Source: Poritiphilus sp965212595
GTDB taxonomy: Bacteria; Bacteroidota; Bacteroidia; Flavobacteriales; Flavobacteriaceae
Length of the DNA: 64,000 nt
NCBI GenBank assembly: GCA_965212595.1
Contig: CBDBVE010000001.1
Coordinates: forward strand, 372,001 to 436,000
Direction: 5' to 3'
Part shown: piece by piece, positions 58,326 through 64,000 of the stretch
How the letters are laid out: every line of letters starts with the position of its first letter
How positions within the stretch are numbered: position 1 is the first letter of the stretch
The notes under the pieces: generated by a model
Seen by the model: only the letters and a program-made list of their open reading frames with translations
Told to the model about the DNA's origin: nothing
The model's database searches: none
Position numbers and translations under genes: made by a program

Positions 58326-59318
58326 TCAATTGCCTAATATCAGGCCATCGCTCTTATGAACTTTATTTAGGTTATCTATGATTATGGCCTCAGGCCCTCC
58401 CAATTGATTTATTAGCGCCAGTCCTTTTTCCTTTCCCAATACAAAAACCGCTGTGGCTAAAGCATCGCACAACTCAGCACTTTTGGCGAGTACTGTCACT
58501 TTAGAGATGCCTTCACTTGGGTAGCCTGTCATTGGGTTTATAATGTGTGAATATTTTCTTCCGTTAAAAGTTATAAAGGCATCTTTGTTCCCTGTAAGGG
58601 CCACTGAAGACTCTACAAGCGGCACCCAAGAAAAAAGCTTGCCCTTGCCCTCAGGGTTGGCTATCCCAATTAACCATTTCTCACCTGTCGCCTTCGTACC
58701 CCATGTAGTGATATCCCCGGCGGCATTGATCATTCCCGCGGGAACCTGTTTAGAAACCAGCAGTTCTTTAACCTTATCGGCCGCATAGCCCTTACCTATA
58801 CCTCCAAAACCAATTTTCATTCCCTTTTCTTTTAAAAAAACGGTGTTCTCAGAACTGTTCAAAACAATTTTTTCGAACCCTACCTTTGCAACAGAATCGC
58901 TTATTTCATAGGGAGTTGGAGGGTATTGCATAGATCCGTCAAAACGCCAGATCTTATCCATAGATGCATAGGTAATATCGAAGGCTCCAAAAGTAATTTC
59001 GGAGATTTGAACAGAGCGTTCAATGAGCTTAAAAAGTTCGAAGCTTACCTTAACTGGCCTAAGGCCTGCATTTTTATTGATTAGTGAAGTCTCTGAATCC
59101 GGATCCCAAGAAGATATAAGTTGTTCTATCCGTGTTACTTCTGCCGCGGCCTCTTCAATATAAATATATCCAATGTCCTCACTTTGTGCTACTACGGTTA
59201 CCTCAAATGAAGACCCCATAAGTCTTAGGTTCCGTTTCACTGTGACGTAAGAGGTGGTCTGAGCCCTTAAGACTGTCAATGCAAAAATACTGAAGAGAAA
59301 GACGGTCAAAGTTCTCAC
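58326..59318 (-). CDS. apbE: FAD:protein FMN transferase (ApbE)
   Basis: A 330-residue secreted flavin transferase that links FMN to Thr in target proteins such as NqrB/NqrC. Signal peptide MRTLTVFLFSIFALTVLRAQ; ApbE markers are MGSSFEVTVVA, GGIGKGYAADKV, and the C-terminal YSHIINPMTGYPSEGISKVTVLA with NPxTG and the metal-binding Asp/Thr near SAELCDALATAVFVLG. No Nqr genes are in the window. Confidence 0.93.
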   Translation of the reverse strand: MRTLTVFLFSIFALTVLRAQTTSYVTVKRNLRLMGSSFEVTVVAQSEDIGYIYIEEAAAEVTRIEQLISSWDPDSETSLINKNAGLRPVKVSFELFKLIERSVQISEITFGAFDITYASMDKIWRFDGSMQYPPTPYEISDSVAKVGFEKIVLNSSENTVFLKEKGMKIGFGGIGKGYAADKVKELLVSKQVPAGMINAAGDITTWGTKATGEKWLIGIANPEGKGKLFSWVPLVESSVALTGNKDAFITFNGRKYSHIINPMTGYPSEGISKVTVLAKSAELCDALATAVFVLGKEKGLALINQLGGPEAIIIDNLNKVHKSDGLILGN

Positions 59319-59446
59319 GTTACCCTATTTTAAATCGTACTTTGGCTGTTAGTCTCCAAAAGCCTTTGTCCAGAATGACTTTTGTTTAAGCAAGGCGGCT
59401 TTATGTCAAAATTTTTAATCCGCAAACTTCTTAAATCAAAAATCAC

Positions 59447-59881
59447 CTATTCAAAAACTCTTAAGATAGAACCGTTTAACTCAGTATTGAATATTTTTAG
59501 TGGGTTGTTTGTAATGGTATTTAAAGGCGTGCCATTTTGAGAAAACTGCGATCCATGCGTAAAACAGTGAAAAATACCTCCATCATCCTCAAGAAAACGC
59601 ACCTGATCGGTCTGCTGATGGCTGCATATTTGGCTTGCGGCGATAAACGCTCCTTCAAGGTTCTTTACGACTACCACATCGTTCTTTAGGATAAAATCTC
59701 CGTTGTTCTGGAGTCCTTCTCCTTCTGCAGAATCAAGGTCTACGGTAAAGTCCACACCGGTAGGTATGGGTTTCATGTTAACATCTCCTTCACCATCACT
59801 CGAACATCCATGAATACAGGGAAAGGTAAGCGCAAAAGCGGCTCCTGCTCCTAAACTTCTCAAAAATTCTTTTCTTTCCAT
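59447..59881 (-). CDS. Rieske [2Fe-2S] protein
   Basis: A 144-residue protein: basic N-terminus and hydrophobic stretch with a lipobox-like HGCSSD (LRSLGAGAAFALTFPCIHGC), then a Rieske fold. Cluster ligands are Cys/His in ICSHQQ and Cys/His in FHCFTHGSQF. It is probably attached to the membrane and works in electron transfer. I use the ATG at 59881; upstream ORF extension is not conserved-looking. Its partner oxidoreductase is not identified. Confidence 0.85.
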   Translation of the reverse strand: MERKEFLRSLGAGAAFALTFPCIHGCSSDGEGDVNMKPIPTGVDFTVDLDSAEGEGLQNNGDFILKNDVVVVKNLEGAFIAASQICSHQQTDQVRFLEDDGGIFHCFTHGSQFSQNGTPLNTITNNPLKIFNTELNGSILRVFE

Positions 59882-59973
59882 AACATTGCTAGTTTTATTT
59901 AGAAAATAGCTCATTACACCCAAAACCTGCCTTCTCAGGCAATTTCGGTGCAAATTTGGGGCGCGAAAACACT

Positions 59974-60015
59974 AAAAAAGGCTACTTTCTATAGCTTAGG
60001 CTTCGCTATAGAAAG
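59974..60015 (-). terminator. intrinsic terminator of purM
   Basis: CTTTCTATAGC (59985-59995) and GCTATAGAAAG (60005-60015) form a perfect 11-bp stem; on the minus strand the T-tract at 59974-59979 follows. Confidence 0.85.
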
Positions 60016-60042
60016 AACGTTCTAAATCTCTAAATCGTATAC

Positions 60043-61221
60043 CTAATAGGTAAAGATCCCATGCGGACTCTGAATTGTTAGTTTTTTGGTCTCAGACTCT
60101 TCTACACGGCCTATTATTTGGGCATCTACCTGAAAACTTCCGGCAATGGCAATAAGGTCTTTAGCGATACTTTCATCAACATATAATTCCATACGGTGAC
60201 CGCAATTAAAAACCTTGTACATTTCTTCCCAATCCGTACCAGACTGTTCTTGTATAAGCGAAAAGAGAGGAGGAACATCGAACAAATTGTCTTTTATGAC
60301 GTGGAACTTGTCAATAAAATGTAAGATCTTGGTCTGTGCGCCTCCGCTGCAATGCACCATCCCATGGATGGTTTTAGCGTCGTATTTTTCCAGTACTTTC
60401 TTAATGACCGGCGCATAGGTTCGTGTAGGGGACAAAACCAATTTGCCGGCATCAATCGGAACTCCCGGAACAATATCCGTAAGTCTTACATTCCCGGAAT
60501 ACACCAGCTCGCCAGGTACAGCGGCATCGTAACTTTCGGGATATTTTAGGCTTAAATATTTCGAAAAAACATCATGCCGGGCAGAAGTAAGTCCGTTACT
60601 GCCCATACCCCCATTGTATTCCTTTTCATAGCTGGCCTTACCAAATGAGGCCAGGCCTACAATGACATCACCGGCTTTTATATTTGCGTTATCAATGACG
60701 TCTTCTCTTCGCATCCGCGCTGTCACGGTAGAGTCTACTATGATTGTCCGAACAAGATCTCCCACATCGGCTGTTTCGCCTCCTGTCGAATGAATCAGGA
60801 CGCCAAAATCTGCCATTTCGGATATCAACTCCTCTGTCCCTGATATGATTGCAGCAATAACCTCGCCCGGAATAATATTTTTATTTCGGCCAATCGTGGA
60901 GGAGAGCATAATATGATTTGTTGCTCCTACACAAATCAGATCGTCAATATTCATGATAAGAGCATCTTGTGCAATACCTTTCCAAACAGAAAGATCTCCG
61001 GTTTCTTTCCAATACATATAAGCCAGCGAGGATTTGGTTCCTGCCCCATCGGCATGCATAACCAGGCAATACTCCTCATCCTGGGTGAGGTGATCAGGAA
61101 CAATTTTGCAAAACGCCTTAGGAAAAAGCCCTTTATCTATATTCTTAATGGCATTATGAACATCCTCTTTTGAGGCAGAAACACCCCTTTTTTGGTATCG
61201 TTCACTGTCAGTGGCACTCAT
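60043..61221 (-). CDS. purM: phosphoribosylformylglycinamidine cyclo-ligase (PurM/AIR synthase)
   Basis: A 392-residue AIR synthase of purine synthesis. Markers: ATDSERYQKRGVSASK near the N-terminus, MHADGAGTKS, NIDDLICVGAT and HSTGGETADVGDLV, with the ATP-binding DDLICVGA loop. It is longer than E. coli PurM (345 aa), as usual in Bacteroidota. ATG at 61221 is preferred over upstream alternatives. Terminator at 59974. Confidence 0.93.
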   Translation of the reverse strand: MSATDSERYQKRGVSASKEDVHNAIKNIDKGLFPKAFCKIVPDHLTQDEEYCLVMHADGAGTKSSLAYMYWKETGDLSVWKGIAQDALIMNIDDLICVGATNHIMLSSTIGRNKNIIPGEVIAAIISGTEELISEMADFGVLIHSTGGETADVGDLVRTIIVDSTVTARMRREDVIDNANIKAGDVIVGLASFGKASYEKEYNGGMGSNGLTSARHDVFSKYLSLKYPESYDAAVPGELVYSGNVRLTDIVPGVPIDAGKLVLSPTRTYAPVIKKVLEKYDAKTIHGMVHCSGGAQTKILHFIDKFHVIKDNLFDVPPLFSLIQEQSGTDWEEMYKVFNCGHRMELYVDESIAKDLIAIAGSFQVDAQIIGRVEESETKKLTIQSPHGIFTY

Positions 61222-61310
61222 TTTTTGAAGTTTGGGACAAAAATAACGCAATTCAATAAAAAAACAGCACTAGCTTTCCAATGAAAAGAATTCTTAGTCT
61301 AACATGTATT

Positions 61311-63497
61311 TTACTTAATAAAAAGTAGCTCCCTATACTTGGCCAGAGGCCATACCTGATCATCTACCAATTGTTCTAGCTTGTCACAATGGTATCTTAA
61401 TTCATCGAAATAGGGTCTAACAACATCACAATAGGCCGCGGCCCTTTTAGCCGCCCCTTTCAGCGCATTGGCCCTTCTTCTGGCACTGGTCATTTCATCG
61501 GTTTTCTTTTTAATTGTGGCTACATGTTCTCCTATTTGCTCAATTATAGTAGATTGTCCGTCTGATAATTTCTTATGTGCGGCCCCATAGACTTCTTTTA
61601 GCCCCAATACATTTGTAATCAAGGTGTTTTGATAAGCAAGTGCAGCAGGAATGATATGGTTATAGATAAGTTCATTAAACACCCTGCCCTCTATTTGGGT
61701 TTGCAGAATATAAGTATCCAATTCTACCTCTTGTCTCGCTTTAACTTCAACCTCACTCATTACACCGGTTAGCCTGAAGAGCTCTAGAGTGGCCGTAGCA
61801 GTCATCACTTTCAGCGCTTCGGGAGTACTTTTGTTATTGCTTAACTTTCTCTTCTTTGCCTCTGCTTCCCATTCTTGGCTATAACCATCTCCATCAAAAC
61901 GGATCCTTTTAGAAGACTTGATGTACTCTCTAAGAACATTAAAAATTGCTTCGTCTTTTTTAAGGCTCTTTTTATCAATAAGGGCGTCAACCTCTTTTTT
62001 AAAAGCGTTCAACTGATGCGCCACAATGGTATTGAGTATTGTCATGGGTTTGGCGCAATTAGTCTTGGCACCTACCCCGCGAATTTCAAATTTGTTCCCG
62101 GTAAAAGCAAAAGGAGAGGTACGGTTTCTATCGGTATTATCCAGGAGAATCTCAGGAATTTTACCTACCACATTAAGCTTTAATTCTGTTTTTTCTTCTG
62201 GGGAGAGTTTTCCTTTGGAAACCCCTTCCAGCTCATCGAGGACAGCGCTTAACTGAGACCCGATAAATATGGATATTATTGCCGGTGGCGCCTCATTAGC
62301 TCCGAGTCTATGATCGTTACTGGCCGATGCTATCGAGGACCTCAGCAGTTCTTCGTAAGAATCTACAGCTTTAAGTGTGTTTACAAAAAAGGTAAGAAAC
62401 TGAAGGTTTTTCATTGGTGTAGAGCCCGGACTTAGCAAATTAACACCCGTATCTGTAGCCAAAGACCAGTTATTGTGCTTACCAGAACCATTGATGCCCG
62501 CAAAGGGCTTTTCGTGAAAAAGCACCTTGAAATGATGCTTGTCTGCCACTTTTTCCATCACATCCATAAGCAGCAAATTATGGTCTACTGCTAAATTTGC
62601 TTCTTCAAAAACAGGTGCCAGTTCAAACTGGTTGGGAGCCACTTCGTTATGCCGGGTCTTAACCGGAATGCCTAATTTGGTGCATTCAATTTCCAGGTCG
62701 CGCATAAAATTAATAGCGCGCATAGGGATAACGCCAAAATAGTGGTCATCTAATTGCTGTCCTTTGGCGGCTGAATGCCCTACCAGTGTCCTTCCTGCCA
62801 ACAAGATATCGGGCCTGGAGTTTGCAAGCGCTTTATCAATCAAAAAATACTCCTGTTCCCATCCCAGCGTAGCGTTTACTTTACTAACATTCTTGTCAAA
62901 ATACCTGGCAACCGCAGTGGCCGCCTCATCTATGGTGTGCAAGGCCCTAAGTAGCGGAGCCTTGTTATCCAGAGCTTCTCCGGTATAGGAAACAAAAATT
63001 GTGGGGATGCATAGGGTGCTACCGTAAATGAAGGCCGGCGAGGTTGGATCCCAGGCCGTGTACCCCCGAGCTTCAAAAGTATTTCTTATCCCCCCGCTTG
63101 GAAAACTTGAAGCATCAGGCTCTTGCTGCACCAATTGCCCTCCTCCGAATTTCTCCAGGGCGCTTCCGTTTGGTAGAAGGTCGATAAAAGCATCGTGCTT
63201 TTCTGCTGTTGCACCAGTTAGCGGTTGAAACCAGTGTGTATAATGAGTTGCACCCATTGAAATTGCCCATGCTTTCATCGCTTCGGCAACCTGATCAGCG
63301 ATCTTCCTATCAATTTTAGACCCTGAAAGCACCGCACTTTTTACACTGCGATAGGCATCCCTGGTTAAGTATTGCAACATGCGCTCCTCATTGAAAACCT
63401 GTACGGCAAATATTTCTGAACGTTTTCCAGGTTCTGAGACGGGGATATGCGATCTTAGGCGGCTGTTCTTTACAGCTTCAAATCTTGTTTTGGACAT
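61311..63497 (-). CDS. glnN: glutamine synthetase type III
   Basis: A 728-residue GSIII (GlnN), the large class found in Bacteroidota and cyanobacteria. Seen: FNEERMLQYLTRDAYRSVK, GWEQEYFLIDKAL, HNEVAPNQFELAPVFEEANLAVDHN and NGSGKHNNWSLATDTG with the glutamate- and metal-binding sites, and TSPFAFTGNKFEIRGVG. It makes glutamine from glutamate and ammonia. It is divergent from a GSII-type gene, and both promoters share the operator-like region. Confidence 0.96.
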   Translation of the reverse strand: MSKTRFEAVKNSRLRSHIPVSEPGKRSEIFAVQVFNEERMLQYLTRDAYRSVKSAVLSGSKIDRKIADQVAEAMKAWAISMGATHYTHWFQPLTGATAEKHDAFIDLLPNGSALEKFGGGQLVQQEPDASSFPSGGIRNTFEARGYTAWDPTSPAFIYGSTLCIPTIFVSYTGEALDNKAPLLRALHTIDEAATAVARYFDKNVSKVNATLGWEQEYFLIDKALANSRPDILLAGRTLVGHSAAKGQQLDDHYFGVIPMRAINFMRDLEIECTKLGIPVKTRHNEVAPNQFELAPVFEEANLAVDHNLLLMDVMEKVADKHHFKVLFHEKPFAGINGSGKHNNWSLATDTGVNLLSPGSTPMKNLQFLTFFVNTLKAVDSYEELLRSSIASASNDHRLGANEAPPAIISIFIGSQLSAVLDELEGVSKGKLSPEEKTELKLNVVGKIPEILLDNTDRNRTSPFAFTGNKFEIRGVGAKTNCAKPMTILNTIVAHQLNAFKKEVDALIDKKSLKKDEAIFNVLREYIKSSKRIRFDGDGYSQEWEAEAKKRKLSNNKSTPEALKVMTATATLELFRLTGVMSEVEVKARQEVELDTYILQTQIEGRVFNELIYNHIIPAALAYQNTLITNVLGLKEVYGAAHKKLSDGQSTIIEQIGEHVATIKKKTDEMTSARRRANALKGAAKRAAAYCDVVRPYFDELRYHCDKLEQLVDDQVWPLAKYRELLFIK

Positions 63498-63528
63498 TTT
63501 CCGGATTTTATTGGAATTGGATGAATCG

Positions 63529-63558
63529 CAAAATTAAGCATTTCACAGAAAAACCAAA
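63529..63558 (-). promoter_or_regulatory. promoter of glnN
   Basis: On the minus strand TTTG at 63555-63558 and TAATTTTG at 63529-63536 (18-bp spacer) match the TTG/TAnnTTTG promoter. The transcript would start near 63522, about 25 nt before the ATG. Confidence 0.65.
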
Positions 63559-63581
63559 TATTTATGCAAAATTTGCAAAAT

Positions 63582-63677
63582 ACCCCCTCAAAAAAGGGGG
63601 TGTTAATAAATATGTATAATTTTTTAATATTTACCCCTTATTTTGTTGTGGCAATACTCTTAAAAAGTATATTTTTG
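63582..63677 (+). promoter_or_regulatory. GSII promoter with candidate nitrogen operator
   Basis: ACCCCCT (63582-63588) and AGGGGGT (63595-63601) form a perfect palindrome with a 6-bp spacer. After 31 bp comes ACCCCT (63633-63638), then TTG (63646-63648) and TATTTTTG (63670-63677, exact -7, 21-bp spacer). The palindrome also lies upstream of the divergent glnN promoter. It repeats the layout before the PII gene at 23849-23944. Confidence 0.65.
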
Positions 63678-63712
63678 ACGGTCTTAAAAAACTAAAATTA
63701 ATCCTTGGTATT

Positions 63713-64000
63713 ATGAGCAAAGCAAAATTAGAGTACATATGGTTGGATGGTTACAAGCCTACCCAAAATATGCGTAGCAAAACAAAAATCGAAGATAACT
63801 TTAGTGGAAAGTTGGAGGATTGCCCTATTTGGTCTTTTGACGGCAGTTCTACCCTGCAAGCAGAAGGAAATTCTTCGGACTGTTTGTTAAAGCCCGTTGC
63901 TATTTTTCCAGACCCGGCTAGAAAAAACGGGTTTTTGGTAATGACTGAAGTTTTAAATGCAGATGGAACACCTCATGAGAGTAATCATAGAGCTCGCATT
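63713..64000 (+). CDS. glutamine synthetase GSII-type, 3' end outside window
   Basis: The first 96 residues of a glutamine synthetase with the beta-grasp domain: SKAKLEYIWLDGYKPTQNMR, WSFDGSSTLQAEGNSSDCLL and FLVMTEVLNADGTPH. The style (YIWLDGY, FDGSST) is that of eukaryote-like GSII/GlnII, not of E. coli GSI. No signal peptide. The gene runs past the window end. It is divergent from glnN. Confidence 0.9.
   Translation, partial: MSKAKLEYIWLDGYKPTQNMRSKTKIEDNFSGKLEDCPIWSFDGSSTLQAEGNSSDCLLKPVAIFPDPARKNGFLVMTEVLNADGTPHESNHRARI

Noticed and set aside
1..64000. CRISPR, phage, insertion sequence, toxin-antitoxin or restriction system
   Set aside because: No repeat-spacer array, transposase, integrase or known defence domain was found among the ORFs.
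1..64000. tRNA or rRNA genes
   Set aside because: No cloverleaf-like segment or conserved T-arm was recognised in the intergenic gaps by eye; a tRNAscan run would settle this.

Overview
The window looks like a chromosomal segment of a marine-type member of the Flavobacteriaceae (Bacteroidota). Reasons seen in the sequence: moderately AT-rich DNA, repeated TAnnTTTG-type -7 promoter elements with TTG upstream, almost no Shine-Dalgarno sequences, two SusC/SusD pairs, a DUF3276 (Pur-alpha-like) protein, a fused IcmF mutase, stand-alone MnmD, and two glutamine synthetases of different classes. The content is mostly core and metabolic. I see no rRNA, tRNA, CRISPR array, insertion sequence, phage gene or integrase. 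Both window edges cut genes: an ABC exporter at the left and a GSII-type glutamine synthetase at the right.

Layout. 1-7.3 kb: ABC exporter end, DUF3276, M14 peptidase, a thioredoxin/cupin/GNAT operon, YfiT-like transferase, peroxiredoxin and two tiny membrane ORFs. 7.3-11.5 kb: cyclophilin-FKBP fusion, M28 peptidase, PPK2 and a secreted unknown protein. 11.6-16.8 kb: a tightly packed minus-strand operon (ABC-2 ATPase and permease, MscS channel, DUF6268 barrel, NtrC-type regulator without a DNA-binding domain). 17.1-21.1 kb: grpE-dnaJ, a TIGR01777 epimerase, DUF4920 and mnmD. 21.2-27.6 kb: ilvE, MazG-like, small membrane proteins, crcB, a nitrogen module (PII, Amt, outer-membrane porin) and DUF1684. 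27.6-35.4 kb: a possible attenuator ahead of an MFS/DJ-1 pair, a hydrolase-like protein, a second MscS, an AGCS symporter, a membrane-tethered LuxR-type regulator and an Lrp regulator. 35.5-41.5 kb: IcmF, PurU, DUF4197. 41.6-55.1 kb: a membrane-tethered AraC regulator and two SusCD modules. 55.2-64 kb: small proteins, pyrF, prfA, apbE, a Rieske protein, purM, GSIII (glnN) and the start of a GSII gene.

Most notable is the AraC/SusCD region. Three near-copies of one control element lie at about 43.2, 48.7 and 49.1 kb. Each has GTAAAC boxes in direct repeat, the last two exactly 19 bp apart. A -7-like element starts exactly 43 bp after the last box. Downstream is a leader with an 11-12 bp long-range stem whose arms co-vary between copies and enclose a loop of 67-69 nt holding the identical 13-mer TTATTTGAATTAG. 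Two copies sit before susC genes; the middle one has no gene after it and may be a stand-alone RNA or a relic. A similar box lies upstream of the AraC gene, suggesting autoregulation. I read this as one regulon: a tethered AraC sensor controlling two uptake systems through a shared operator and a structured leader RNA.

Two other regulatory signals stand out. The PII-Amt promoter and the glutamine synthetase promoter, 40 kb apart, share an ACCC(C)YT/ARGGGGT palindrome followed 31-32 bp later by ACCCCT just ahead of the -33 element; this is a candidate nitrogen operator. The MFS/DJ-1 operon is preceded by a promoter, a 23-codon ORF and a strong intrinsic terminator ending 14 bases before the MFS start codon, which resembles an attenuator.
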